A stretch of 64,000 nucleotides of DNA, taken from Butyricicoccus sp. OM04-18BH. Lineage in GTDB: Bacteria > Bacillota > Clostridia > Oscillospirales > Butyricicoccaceae. The translations under genes were made by a program, and so were the position numbers. Under the pieces are notes generated by a model that saw nothing but the letters and a program-made list of their open reading frames with translations, did no database searches and was not told where the DNA came from. The stretch spans positions 399,396-463,395 of the forward strand of contig NZ_QULN01000002.1 of NCBI RefSeq assembly GCF_003481705.1. Direction: 5' to 3'. How positions within the stretch are numbered: the stretch's first letter is position 1; every line of letters begins with the position of its first letter. Shown piece by piece: positions 1 to 7,488 of this stretch.

Positions 1-401
1 CGCGCTGCATGAAGCTCGCGCTTGCGCGCGCCGGAATGCAGCCCTCTGACATCGGCTACATCAATGCGCACGGCACTTCGACGCCGCTCGGCGACAAAGC
101 GGAAACGTTTGCCGTCAAGTCTGTGTTCGGCGGCCGCGAATGTGCGCCTCCGATGTCCTCGACCAAGTCCGCAACCGGTCATCTTATGGGCGCGGGCGGT
201 CTGACTGAGGTCATCGCGTGCATCATGGCAGTCCGCGAGGGCGTTCTTCCGCCGACGCTTCATCTTGACACCCCCGACCCGGACTGTGATCTTGACTATG
301 TGCCGAATGCCGCTCGAAAGGCAGATATTTCCGCGGCAATGAGTAATTCTCTCGGCTTTGGCGGCCAGAATTCCAGTATTATCGTAGCAAAATACGAATG
401 A
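1..401 (+). CDS. fabF: beta-ketoacyl-ACP synthase II, C-terminal part
   Basis: Condensing enzyme that elongates acyl-ACP with malonyl-ACP in fatty acid synthesis. The 5' end lies outside the window; the frame is open from base 3. About 132 C-terminal residues of a family near 410 aa are visible. They include NAHGTSTPLGDKAE with the first catalytic His, TKSATGHLMGAGG with the active-site Lys and second His, and the closing NSLGFGGQN motif. The gene ends at TGA 399-401 and is followed by a same-strand acyl-CoA synthetase. Codon use is GC-rich, like the rest of the left flank and unlike the mobile DNA to the right. Confidence 0.95.
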   Translation, partial: RCMKLALARAGMQPSDIGYINAHGTSTPLGDKAETFAVKSVFGGRECAPPMSSTKSATGHLMGAGGLTEVIACIMAVREGVLPPTLHLDTPDPDCDLDYVPNAARKADISAAMSNSLGFGGQNSSIIVAKYE

Positions 402-410
402 TAACCGAAC

Positions 411-438
411 GGGCGGCCGAATTTTTTTCGCGCCGCCT
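411..438 (+). terminator. possible GC hairpin after fabF
   Basis: GGCGGC at 412-417 pairs with GCCGCC at 432-437 just after the fabF stop. The T run lies in the loop rather than after the stem, so terminator function is doubtful. Confidence 0.3.
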
Positions 439-475
439 GTTGCATTTTGCCGAAAATGTGTTATTATATTCACAT

Positions 476-498
476 GATATAGTTTCGTACTCTATATC
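476..498. promoter_or_regulatory. inverted repeat upstream of acyl-CoA synthetase
   Basis: GATATAG (476-482) and CTATATC (492-498) form a 7-bp inverted repeat with a 9-nt gap. It is about 30 bp upstream of the acyl-CoA synthetase start and could be an operator. The only promoter-like boxes seen (TTGCAT 440, TATATT 465) have a poor 19-bp spacer. Confidence 0.3.
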
Positions 499-530
499 AC
501 GCATTTAAATTTACGAGTTATCTTTATGAA

Positions 531-2177
531 ATGAGGCGACCCCATTTGAGCTATACCTATGACGTTACCATGTTCCGCGAAACATTCGAAAGCCGTTTTA
601 CCTATCTGAACGGTTTTCTGCGTAATGTTTCGCGTTTCGGAGACCGTCCCGCCGTATTTGATCCGCATTCTGACCGCCGCTGGACCTACCGCGAGCTGAA
701 CTGCGAGGTCAACCGTCTTGCTCACGCGCTCCGCGCGGACGGCGTTGGCAAAAACGACGTAGTCATGTTTGCTCTGCTCAACTCTCCCGAGTTTGTCTTT
801 TTTTACCTTGCCGCACACAAAATCGGCGCGATCGCCTGTCCGGTGAATTACCGTCAGGGCTCGGGTGAAATTGCGCTCGTCATCGACGACAGCACGCCGA
901 AGGTGTTTGTATACGACGCAGAATTCGGCGAGCTTTCGAGCCGGGCACTCGAGATGTGTGAGAACAGGCCTGCCGTTGAGCTGGTTGTCGGCGCAGAGGA
1001 GGATGCCGTCCTCCCCGCCGGTTACAGGCGCTACGAGGACTATGTTTTCGAGCAGCCGGAGACCGATCCTCCGATCGATTTCGCGCCGCATATCTACGAT
1101 GAAACGACCCGTCTGTATACCTCCGGCACGACCAACCGTCCCAAGGGCGTGCCGATCAACAACATCAACGAGGTGCTGTCCGCACACGATGTCATGATGC
1201 ACTTCCCGCTCAGCCCGGTCGACCGCACGATGAACATGACCCCGTGGTTCCATCGCGGCGGCATTCACTCCGGCGGCCCCTGCCCGACGCTGTATGCCGG
1301 CGGCGAGGTCGTCATCCTGCGTGATTTTGCGCCGCGCACCTGTCTGGAATATGCAGAAAAATACGCGATCTCCTTCCTGATCGGTGTGCCGACCATTATT
1401 GCGATGCTTGCGCGCACGCAGGAGCGCTCCCCGGCCGATCTGTCTGCTCTGCACGGCATCGTCACCATGGGTGCGCCGTTCGAGAAAAGCGCGTGCGAGA
1501 AATATATGAAGCTGCTGACGCCCAACATTTTCAACGGCTACGGCACGACCGAGACGTTCTGGAACACCTTCCTGCGTCCCTTTGACCTGCCCGACAACGC
1601 AGGCTCCGCCGGACGCTCGTGCACGGATGATGAGGTTCGTCTGGTTGCCCTGCGGCCGAACGGGGAGCGCTCCGAGCCGGATGAGACGGTGCCGCGCGAC
1701 AGCGAAACCCCGGGCGAGATCATCATCTCCTCCCCTGCCAAGAGCGCTTTCTGCTATTTCAACAACGAGGAAATGACCGAAAAGAAGTTCTACAAGGGCT
1801 GGCTCTATACCGGCGACGTCGGCACATGGGACGAGAACGAGTTCGTGACTGTCTCCGGCCGCCGCGACGACATGATCGTTTCGGCAGGCGAAAACATTTA
1901 TCCGGCGCAGATCGAGGCCGTGCTCAACGAGCATCCCAAGGTTGCGGAAAGCGCCGTCATCGGCATACCGGACAAGCTGCGCGGCGAGGTCGTCGCGGCA
2001 TATGTCGTGGCAAAGGAGCCGTCGCTCACGGTCGAGGAGCTCAAGGATTACTGCACGCACAGCCCGATGCTCTCCTCGTACAAGTGGCCGCGCGCCTATC
2101 ATATCGTGGACGAGCTGCCGCATACGGCAACCGGCAAGCTGATGCACTATAAGCTGAGAAGCTACGCGAAAAATTAA
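531..2177 (+). CDS. acyl-CoA synthetase (AMP-forming), ANL superfamily
   Basis: Adenylates a carboxylic acid with ATP and transfers it to CoA. All core ANL motifs are present in order: LYTSGTTNRPKGVP (P-loop-like A3), GYGTTE (A5), YTGDVG (A7), GRRDDMIVSAGENIYP (A8 hinge) and ATGKLMHYKLR with the A10 lysine. At 548 aa it matches the family. The substrate cannot be read from sequence; a medium- or long-chain fatty acid is a fair guess next to fabF. ATG 531 lacks a good ribosome site. TTG 546, 7 nt after GAGGCG (533-538), may be the real start, giving 543 aa. Confidence 0.9.
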   Translation: MRRPHLSYTYDVTMFRETFESRFTYLNGFLRNVSRFGDRPAVFDPHSDRRWTYRELNCEVNRLAHALRADGVGKNDVVMFALLNSPEFVFFYLAAHKIGAIACPVNYRQGSGEIALVIDDSTPKVFVYDAEFGELSSRALEMCENRPAVELVVGAEEDAVLPAGYRRYEDYVFEQPETDPPIDFAPHIYDETTRLYTSGTTNRPKGVPINNINEVLSAHDVMMHFPLSPVDRTMNMTPWFHRGGIHSGGPCPTLYAGGEVVILRDFAPRTCLEYAEKYAISFLIGVPTIIAMLARTQERSPADLSALHGIVTMGAPFEKSACEKYMKLLTPNIFNGYGTTETFWNTFLRPFDLPDNAGSAGRSCTDDEVRLVALRPNGERSEPDETVPRDSETPGEIIISSPAKSAFCYFNNEEMTEKKFYKGWLYTGDVGTWDENEFVTVSGRRDDMIVSAGENIYPAQIEAVLNEHPKVAESAVIGIPDKLRGEVVAAYVVAKEPSLTVEELKDYCTHSPMLSSYKWPRAYHIVDELPHTATGKLMHYKLRSYAKN

Positions 2178-2222
2178 AAGCGCCCCTCTCGAAGGCGCGT
2201 CAGCCCTGAAATACGGGCAAAA

Positions 2223-2504
2223 AGAGGCAGGGTCACCGAAGTGACCCTGCCTCTGAGACTGTCGAAAAACTTCGTTTTTCCGACAATCTGTGTTTTGACT
2301 TCGCAAAACACGGACGTCCAAAAGTTCCCATGCGGAAACTTTTTCCCTCTCAAAGTATCAAAACCGAGGTACACGCCCCCGGTTTTGATATATTTGCTTT
2401 GCAAATATTATTTCATGCGCGCTGCCGCGCGTCTGCCGTTCCTGCATGAAAATAAACTTTATCAACAGACTGAGAGGCAGGGCCACCGAAGTGGCCCTGC
2501 CTCT
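2223..2504. repeat. array of eight consecutive hairpins between convergent genes
   Basis: Eight stem-loops lie almost back to back: 2223-2254, 2260-2285, 2290-2311, 2320-2343, 2356-2390, 2390-2408, 2411-2451 and 2473-2504. The first and last are near-identical 14-bp perfect stems with CGAA loops. They differ by one compensated base pair (T-A at one, C-G at the other). The last is followed by TTCGTTTT, so it can terminate the rightward gene, and the array as a whole separates the convergent acyl-CoA synthetase and oadB transcripts. Confidence 0.7.
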
Positions 2505-2527
2505 TTCGTTTTGCCTTAGGCTGCATT

Positions 2528-3679
2528 TTACGCGCCGAACACCTTGAGCATAAAGCCTGCGGCTACCGCAGAGCCGATGACGCCTGCGACATTCGGGCCC
2601 ATGGCGTGCATGAGCAGGAAGTTTACCGGATTGGCCTTCTGACCCTCGACCTGCGAAACGCGCGCCGCCATCGGGACAGCGGAGACGCCTGCCGAGCCGA
2701 TCAGCGGATTGACCTTGCCGCCGGTGAGCTTGCACATGATCTTTCCGAAAACCAGACCGCCTACCGTCGAGAAAATGAACGCGAGAAGACCGAGAATGAT
2801 GATCTTAATGGTATCCCAGGTCAGGAAGGTCGAAGCGATCGCCTTGCAGCCGACCGACAGGCCGAGGAAAATGGTAACGATGTTGCACAGCGCGTTCTGT
2901 GCGGTATCGGACAGGCGGTCGGTCAGACCGCATTCGCGCAGCAGATTGCCGAGCATGAGCATGCCGATCAGCGGCGCAGTATCCGGGATAAGCAGGATGA
3001 CGACAGTCGCGACCGCGATCGGGAAGATGATCTTCTCGGTCTTGGAGACCGGACGAAGCTGCTCCATCTTGATCTCGCGCTCCTTCCGGGTCGTCAGCAG
3101 ACGCATGATCGGCGGCTGGATGAGCGGAATAAGCGCCATATAGGAATACGCCGCAATGGCGATCGCCGGAAGATAATCCGCCGCAAGACGGGATGCGACA
3201 AGGATAGAGGTCGGGCCGTCTGCGCCGCCGATGATGGCGATGGCTGCGGCTACTGCGGCCGGAAAACCGAGCGCCAGCGCGAGCAGGAACGCCGAGAAAA
3301 TGCCGAGCTGCGCCGCTGCACCGAGCAGCAGCGAGGACGGACGGGCGATCAGCGGACCGAAATCAGTCATTGCGCCGATGCCGAGAAAGATGATGGACGG
3401 ATAGATCGCGTGCTGTACACCCTGATAGAAGACCCAGAGCATGCCGGGGCTCGAGCCGTCGACCGGCGCGTTCAGCAGACCGGTGAGCGGAAAGTTGGCG
3501 AGCAGCATGCCGAATGCGATCGGAATGAGCAGCAGCGGCTCAAATCTTTTGCCGATGCCCATGTAGAGCAGCACGAACGAAATCAGGATCATGATCAGGC
3601 TGCGCGGATCTTCGAGAAACGACGCGAAGCCGGAATCTGCCAGAATGCTGCCGAGCGCACTGAAAAACGAAAATTGCAT
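2528..3679 (-). CDS. oadB: sodium-translocating decarboxylase beta subunit (OadB/MmdB family)
   Basis: Membrane subunit that decarboxylates carboxybiotin and couples this to Na+ export. The 383-aa sequence is almost all hydrophobic helices and contains the family signature GGADGPTSI around residue 151. The Asp at about 154 corresponds to the Na+-coupling aspartate known in OadB. It is the last gene of a four-gene leftward operon and starts 15 nt after the biotin carrier gene. Related enzymes act on oxaloacetate, methylmalonyl-CoA or glutaconyl-CoA; the carboxyltransferase partner here points to oxaloacetate or pyruvate. Confidence 0.92.
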   Translation of the reverse strand: MQFSFFSALGSILADSGFASFLEDPRSLIMILISFVLLYMGIGKRFEPLLLIPIAFGMLLANFPLTGLLNAPVDGSSPGMLWVFYQGVQHAIYPSIIFLGIGAMTDFGPLIARPSSLLLGAAAQLGIFSAFLLALALGFPAAVAAAIAIIGGADGPTSILVASRLAADYLPAIAIAAYSYMALIPLIQPPIMRLLTTRKEREIKMEQLRPVSKTEKIIFPIAVATVVILLIPDTAPLIGMLMLGNLLRECGLTDRLSDTAQNALCNIVTIFLGLSVGCKAIASTFLTWDTIKIIILGLLAFIFSTVGGLVFGKIMCKLTGGKVNPLIGSAGVSAVPMAARVSQVEGQKANPVNFLLMHAMGPNVAGVIGSAVAAGFMLKVFGA

Positions 3680-3694
3680 ATCGAGCGCCTCCCG

Positions 3695-4072
3695 TTACAT
3701 CGTGCAGAGCGGTGCGCCGGTAGCGACGCTTGCGCCCTTCTGCACGCAGATCGAGCCGATCGTGCCGGCACGGGGCGCGCAGATCTCGTTCTCCATTTTC
3801 ATCGCCTCGAGGATGAACAGGACGTCGCCTGCGTTTACCTGCTGGCCGACGGAGCAGCGGATGTCGAGGATAGTACCCGGCATCGGAGCCGCGACCGTCT
3901 CACCGCCTGCCGGAGCTGCGGCCGGGGCCGGTGCCGGTGCCGGTGCGGCGGCCGGAGCCGGGGCTGCCTTAGGCGCGGGAGCAGGCGCTGCGCCGACCGG
4001 CGTGCCCGTGACCGTGCCGCGTTCTACGATGACTTCATATTGCTTGCCGTTGAGCGATACCATATATTTCAT
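3695..4072 (-). CDS. biotin carrier protein of Na+-pumping decarboxylase
   Basis: Carries CO2 on biotin from the carboxyltransferase to the membrane beta subunit. The 125-aa protein has a short N-terminal segment, an Ala-Pro flexible linker at about residues 28-55, and a C-terminal biotinyl domain. The biotin-accepting Lys is in AMKM (about residue 92). The biotin domain is a separate polypeptide rather than the C-terminus of OadA, as in glutaconyl- and methylmalonyl-CoA decarboxylases. The linker is GC-rich and repetitive. Confidence 0.92.
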   Translation of the reverse strand: MKYMVSLNGKQYEVIVERGTVTGTPVGAAPAPAPKAAPAPAAAPAPAPAPAAAPAGGETVAAPMPGTILDIRCSVGQQVNAGDVLFILEAMKMENEICAPRAGTIGSICVQKGASVATGAPLCTM

Positions 4073-4086
4073 TGTCGTTTTCCCCC

Positions 4087-4407
4087 TTAAACTGCCTTGA
4101 TAGACTTAAATACAAGCTCGTCGAGCGGAATGCCGGTCTCGTGGCTGACGATAGCCATGACGCAGGCGGCCTGTGTCTCGTCGATACCCTCGAGGACAAC
4201 GGCGGCCGGTGCGGCCGGAACAGGCGCCGGTGCCGGTGCAGCCGCCGGAGCCGAGGCCGCTTCACTGCCCTTCCCCGCGATCGCGCCGACCGCACGGGAA
4301 ACAATGACGATGATGCCCCAGAGCACCGCGAGCATGAGAAAAACGATAAAGAAGCCAGAAACCGCGATCATGAGCGCGTCTAAAATTCCGAGAGGATCGT
4401 GTACCAT
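4087..4407 (-). CDS. OadG-family gamma subunit
   Basis: Small membrane-anchoring subunit that assembles the decarboxylase. The 106-aa protein has one N-terminal transmembrane segment (about residues 10-37), an Ala/Pro-rich stretch, and a C-terminal helix-like segment. That layout matches OadG/MmdD. Three bases separate it from the carboxyltransferase gene upstream and 14 nt from the carrier gene downstream. Family assignment rests on size, topology and context, since OadG sequences diverge strongly. Confidence 0.8.
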   Translation of the reverse strand: MVHDPLGILDALMIAVSGFFIVFLMLAVLWGIIVIVSRAVGAIAGKGSEAASAPAAAPAPAPVPAAPAAVVLEGIDETQAACVMAIVSHETGIPLDELVFKSIKAV

Positions 4408-4410
4408 GGA

Positions 4411-5787
4411 TCAGTTTACCTCCTTAAAGGAATAGCTTGCCGTAAAGGTCTGCTCGCGGCGCGCGAAGAACTGCTCGCTCTGCTGCGGGAAAGCGATATA
4501 GGAGAGAACGTCCTCCTCGTTTCTCGCGCGCTCGCCAAGGTGCTCGCGCGCCGCCGGGAACTCCGGCTCGAGCGAATCGGCGTAGCGTCCGGTAATCGGC
4601 TTGTCGTCACCGAGCACCTTCGCCGCAAGCTCTTCGTTCACCTTGCCGGGTGCGCGGCCGTACTCGCCGTGGATATAGCTCTTGATCTCCTTGCCGATCG
4701 ACTTGTACCGTCCGCCCAGCAGAACGTTCACGGTCGCCTGTACGCCGACCATCTGCGACAGCGGCGTAACGAGCGGCGGGTAGCCAAGGTCTGCACGCAC
4801 GCGCGGCGTTTCCTCGAGCACCTGATCGAGCTTGTCGATGGCGTTCTGTGCCTTGAGCTGCGCGACAAGGTTGGAGAGCATGCCGCCCGGGATCTGATAA
4901 ACGAGCGCATCGGTCTTGGTCGAGAGCACGTAGGGGTCGAACAGACCGTTTTCGGTGAATTTATTCTTGATCGGAACGAAATAATCGTTGATCTTCTTGA
5001 GCTCCTTCGTATCCACGCCGCAGTCGTAGCCCATCTGCGTGAGCGCATACACGAGCGACTCGGTCGCAGGCTGACTCGTACCGCCCGAGAAGGTCGAGGT
5101 CGCGCAGTCAATGCCTGCGGCGCCGGCCTCCGCCGCCTTGAGGTAGGTCATATAGCCAAGTCCGGTCGTCGCGTGTGTGTGAACGTAGATCGGAATGCTG
5201 ATATTCTCCTTGAGAGCGGTGACGAGGTCGAAGCACTCCTTCGGACTCATAATACCGGCCATATCCTTGATGCAGAGCGAGTGACAGCCCATCTGCTCGA
5301 TCTGTTTGCCAAGGGAGACAAACATCTCGAGGTTATGGATCGGACTGAGCGTATAGCAGATACAGCCCTGCGCATGACCGCCGGACTTGATGCACTCGTC
5401 CACCGCAGTCTCGATGTTGCGCAGGTCGTTGAGCGCGTCGAAGATACGGATGATATCCATGCCGTTCTCGATGCTCTTGCGCACGAAGCGGCGCACGGTA
5501 TCATCCGAATAATGATGGTAGCCGAGCAGATTCTGACCGCGCAGCAGCATTTGCAGCTTGGTATTTTTCATGTGCGATTTGATGTTGCGAAGCCGCTCCC
5601 ACGGGTCCTCGTTCAAATATCGCAGACAACTGTCAAATGTCGCACCGCCCCAGCATTCAACGGAGTGGTAGCCTGCCTTATCCATGTCATCAAGAATACC
5701 CTGAAAGTCGGAAAACGGCATACGGGTCGCGATCAGCGACTGCTGCGCATCGCGCAACACGGTCTCGGTGATGTGTATTTGTTTCAC
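4411..5787 (-). CDS. oadA: oxaloacetate decarboxylase alpha / pyruvate carboxylase-type carboxyltransferase
   Basis: Transfers the carboxyl group of a 2-oxoacid to biotin on the separate carrier protein. The 458-aa protein opens with the DRE-TIM-barrel motif TVLRDAQQS. It has the metal-binding VHTHATTG and the IKDMAG motif containing the reactive Lys. It lacks a C-terminal biotin domain, which is supplied by the 3695-4072 gene. GTG start at 5787 after GGAGGGG. First gene of the operon, with a promoter at 5866-5894 reading leftward. Likely a cytosolic partner of the OadB-OadG membrane complex. Confidence 0.92.
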   Translation of the reverse strand: MKQIHITETVLRDAQQSLIATRMPFSDFQGILDDMDKAGYHSVECWGGATFDSCLRYLNEDPWERLRNIKSHMKNTKLQMLLRGQNLLGYHHYSDDTVRRFVRKSIENGMDIIRIFDALNDLRNIETAVDECIKSGGHAQGCICYTLSPIHNLEMFVSLGKQIEQMGCHSLCIKDMAGIMSPKECFDLVTALKENISIPIYVHTHATTGLGYMTYLKAAEAGAAGIDCATSTFSGGTSQPATESLVYALTQMGYDCGVDTKELKKINDYFVPIKNKFTENGLFDPYVLSTKTDALVYQIPGGMLSNLVAQLKAQNAIDKLDQVLEETPRVRADLGYPPLVTPLSQMVGVQATVNVLLGGRYKSIGKEIKSYIHGEYGRAPGKVNEELAAKVLGDDKPITGRYADSLEPEFPAAREHLGERARNEEDVLSYIAFPQQSEQFFARREQTFTASYSFKEVN

Positions 5788-5865
5788 ATTTTGCCCCTCC
5801 TTTGGCAGCAGAGCAGGCCGGGCTCAATAAATGCGCTCCCTGTTCCCACTTTTCTGCATAAATGT

Positions 5866-5894
5866 ATCATATCACGTTCGGAGAGCGCGTGCAA
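5866..5894 (-). promoter_or_regulatory. sigma-A-type promoter of the decarboxylase operon
   Basis: On the minus strand, TTGCAC (5889-5894), a 17-bp spacer and TATGAT (5866-5871) lie about 80 bp upstream of the oadA GTG. Confidence 0.6.
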
Positions 5895-5984
5895 TGCTTT
5901 TTCACGCTGAAGTGCGTTCTGTTTTTCAAAATCATGCGAAATCTTCAAAATTACATTTCTTTGTGTAAAACTGTGGTTTTTTGA

Positions 5985-6013
5985 TTGACTTTCTGTTTTA
6001 TATATTGTATATT
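5985..6013 (+). promoter_or_regulatory. promoter reading toward the tRNA-Arg locus
   Basis: TTGACT (5985-5990), 17-bp spacer, TATATT (6008-6013). It is the only strong promoter before the first tRNA half at 6178, in the otherwise gene-free 5788-6177 interval. It probably once expressed the host tRNA-Arg. Confidence 0.55.
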
Positions 6014-6177
6014 ATATATGTTGTCTGAATTTTTAAGAGTCCAGATTCGTGTATCGCTTTGCCTCCGGGCTGCGGGAACATCGCGCCTCCCCCAAAAAGA
6101 ATACCGCGCGCCATTTGATTTTTAACAATAGCTTTCAAAGGCCGAAAATCCATTCGCAAAAAGGCCATTTAATACCT

Positions 6178-6217
6178 GTCTCAGTAGCTCAGTTGGATAG
6201 AGCACACGCCTCCTAAG
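6178..6217 (+). pseudogene. tRNA-Arg(CCU) 5' half, relic 1
   Basis: Forty bases with acceptor arm GTCTCAG, D arm and anticodon loop, ending at CTCCTAAG (6210-6217). No matching T arm follows. It is cut at exactly the same base as the halves at 6391 and 6514. Its missing 3' half should end in CTGAGAC plus GCCA and is not in this window. Read as the attL scar of an older insertion. Confidence 0.75.
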
Positions 6218-6390
6218 CATGTGTTTTATCACAGAGAATTTTCTCTTGTCGCGGACCGTTGTTAGATCAAGATACGGATGGATTTTGGAGTTTACTCGTT
6301 CTGGAGCGCGAAAAAACGTGAAATATGACGCGCAACAAAATTGTCCTTTAAACACTGCATTTCACGCAAATCACACTATTTTTAATACCC

Positions 6391-6430
6391 GTCTCAGTAG
6401 CTCAGTTGGATAGAGCACATGCCTCCTAAG
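6391..6430 (+). pseudogene. tRNA-Arg(CCU) 5' half, relic 2
   Basis: Same 40-base structure as relic 1, with the same acceptor GTCTCAG, ending at CTCCTAAG (6423-6430). The sequence just after the core (GTTATAACGACCGCC) resembles that after relic 3 (GTTACAACGGCCACC), as expected for the ends of related elements. The 6218-6390 interval before it has no gene. Confidence 0.75.
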
Positions 6431-6466
6431 AATATGTTATAACGACCGCCTTTCGGGCAAAGGCGA

Positions 6467-6495
6467 TTGACATTGAGTAAGTTTAAGACTAAAAT
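6467..6495 (+). promoter_or_regulatory. promoter of the split tRNA at 6514
   Basis: TTGACA (6467-6472), 17-bp spacer, TAAAAT (6490-6495), 18 bp before the tRNA half. It would have driven this tRNA before it was split. Confidence 0.65.
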
Positions 6496-6513
6496 TGAAT
6501 AGATTTTAAAGAT

Positions 6514-6553
6514 GTTTCCGTAGCTCAGCTGGATAGAGCGACCGCCTCCTAAG
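6514..6553 (+). pseudogene. tRNA-Arg(CCU) 5' half, relic 3: attL of element A
   Basis: Acceptor GTTTCCG (6514-6520) pairs with CGGGAAC at 52784-52790, with one G-U pair. Anticodon-stem ACCGC pairs perfectly with GCGGT after the core at 52750-52757. Joining the two halves at CTCCTAAG (6546-6553) gives a complete cloverleaf. This identifies the exact ends of element A. Confidence 0.85.
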
Positions 6554-6595
6554 GTTGCGTTACAACGGCCACCTCAAAAAAAACTAAATAAGGGA

Positions 6596-6624
6596 TTGCA
6601 GTTCGACTTTGATCGGGCTATAAT
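6596..6624 (+). promoter_or_regulatory. promoter of the intact tRNA-Arg
   Basis: TTGCAG (6596-6601), 17-bp spacer, TATAAT (6619-6624), ending 14 bp before the tRNA. It lies inside element A, so the replacement tRNA brings its own promoter. Confidence 0.75.
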
Positions 6625-6638
6625 CATATATCAGACAC

Positions 6639-6715
6639 GTCCATATAGCTCAGCTGGATAGAGCACACGCCTCCTAAGCGTGGGGTCGGAGGTTCAAATC
6701 CTCTTATGGACGCCA
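6639..6715 (+). tRNA. tRNA-Arg (anticodon CCU)
   Basis: Seventy-seven bases fold as a full cloverleaf: acceptor GTCCATA/TATGGAC, D stem GCTC/GAGC, anticodon stem CACGC/GCGTG with loop CTCCTAA, T stem GGAGG/CCTCT with loop TTCAAAT, discriminator G and encoded CCA. It decodes AGG. It lies just inside the left end of element A, so the element seems to carry a working copy that replaces the one it split. It also retains an intact CTCCTAAG core and could be the next target. Confidence 0.97.
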
Positions 6716-6724
6716 GTGAACAAC

Positions 6725-6760
6725 GCCGAAAGCCTTTGTTTTCAAGGGTTTTCGGCTTTT
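6725..6760 (+). terminator. rho-independent terminator after tRNA-Arg
   Basis: GCCGAAA pairs with TTTCGGC around a CCTT/AAGG inner stem, followed by TTTTC. A related hairpin follows the tRNA 3' half at 52802. Confidence 0.85.
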
Positions 6761-6876
6761 CTTATATAAAAAGCTACGAAAAAGCTCTTTCACTGTATGA
6801 GATAAAATTCTACTCCAAAATTTGATTTTTGACAACCCCTCCAGAATCGAACGGTTGTTATAAGACAAAATCGCCA

Positions 6877-6967
6877 GCTAATTTTTAGCAGAAAACGGGC
6901 TGTTCTTGCTAATGAAAATGCCCTTCCTGCTAATCAGCCCCAAAATCGTGCCAAAAATCCAGCTAAT
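6877..6967. repeat. GCTAAT iteron array upstream of repA
   Basis: GCTAAT occurs at 6877, 6908, 6929 and 6962; spacing between the last three is 21 and 33 bp, and the first forms GCTAATTTTTAGC. The block TTGCTAATGAAAATGCCC recurs at 52988 with matching 21/32-bp spacing. It sits in the gene-free stretch 6761-7029 ahead of repA-parA-parB. It may be the replication origin or partition site; this is inference. Confidence 0.6.
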
Positions 6968-7029
6968 CAAAAAAGGCGGATGTTTTGAATACCATGCAGT
7001 TATAGCAGATAAAATTAAATATCGTTATG

Positions 7030-7083
7030 TACATAGAGCGTCTATTTGCCCCGCATTGGGGATGGATAGGCGCTCTTTTTTTA
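7030..7083 (+). terminator. TACATAG plus strong hairpin, probable attenuator of the rep-par operon
   Basis: TACATAG (7030-7036) runs into a stem GAGCG...CGCTC (7036-7075) with an inner CCCC/GGGG pair, followed by seven T. It stands between any promoter in the iteron region and the first gene at 7128, so it can regulate entry into the operon. Confidence 0.65.
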
Positions 7084-7127
7084 TGCCCAAACCCATGGGC
7101 AAATACAAGAGATTGGAGGTGTTTTAT

Positions 7128-7352
7128 TTGAGCAAGCCTGTTTATACCGCAGACAAGCCGAGCGACTGTCATTACTGCTACTTCTGGACGAATGGCAGAA
7201 AGGGCTGCCGTCTGGGTAGAAATAATTGCTACTACTTAATCTCTTTGCCGCCGAAACCCAAGTCGGAATGTGATGGCTGTCCCTATGGGCGAGATCACCC
7301 GTGCATTGGTTGGTGTACGAAGAAGGTTATGCGTGAAGTGGGGCTTCGTTGA
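7128..7352 (+). CDS. small cysteine-rich ICE protein
   Basis: A 74-aa protein with about ten cysteines arranged largely as pairs (CHYC, CDGC, CIGWC), suggesting one or two zinc-binding knuckles. I cannot name a family. TTG start at 7128 follows GGAGGT (7115-7120) by 7 nt. An in-frame ATG at 6906 is rejected because it would place a terminator hairpin inside the gene. First gene of the replication operon; the next gene begins 1 nt after its stop. Confidence 0.7.
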   Translation: MSKPVYTADKPSDCHYCYFWTNGRKGCRLGRNNCYYLISLPPKPKSECDGCPYGRDHPCIGWCTKKVMREVGLR

Positions 7353-7353
7353 T

Positions 7354-7488
7354 ATGGATGTGTATGAACAGGAATACCGCTTCTACTATTTTGCCCGATG
7401 TCCTTACGAAAAGACGGATACGACTTTCCGCAGCATTCCGCTGACAACAGAAAGTTTTCCGCAGAAAGAAGGTGGTGAAGCCGTGTGA
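7354..7488 (+). CDS. small hypothetical protein
   Basis: Forty-four residues, ATG 7354, squeezed between the Cys-rich gene and repA. Its stop overlaps the repA GTG (7485). No domain is recognised. The tight spacing on both sides supports translation, but its short length keeps confidence modest. Confidence 0.5.
   Translation: MDVYEQEYRFYYFARCPYEKTDTTFRSIPLTTESFPQKEGGEAV

Noticed and set aside
492..2321. Long minus-strand open frame opposite the acyl-CoA synthetase
   Set aside because: GC-rich third-position shadow; its protein is Arg/His-rich without motifs, while the plus strand has every ANL motif.
2606..4090. Long plus-strand frame opposite oadB and the carrier gene
   Set aside because: Arg/Asp/Glu-rich antisense shadow of clearly recognised decarboxylase genes.
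6178..6715. A tandem cluster of four functional tRNA-Arg genes
   Set aside because: Three copies lack any T arm and 3' acceptor strand; only the 6639 gene folds completely.
6906..7127. N-terminal extension of the Cys-rich protein
   Set aside because: It would cross iterons and a strong terminator hairpin; TTG 7128 has a proper ribosome site.
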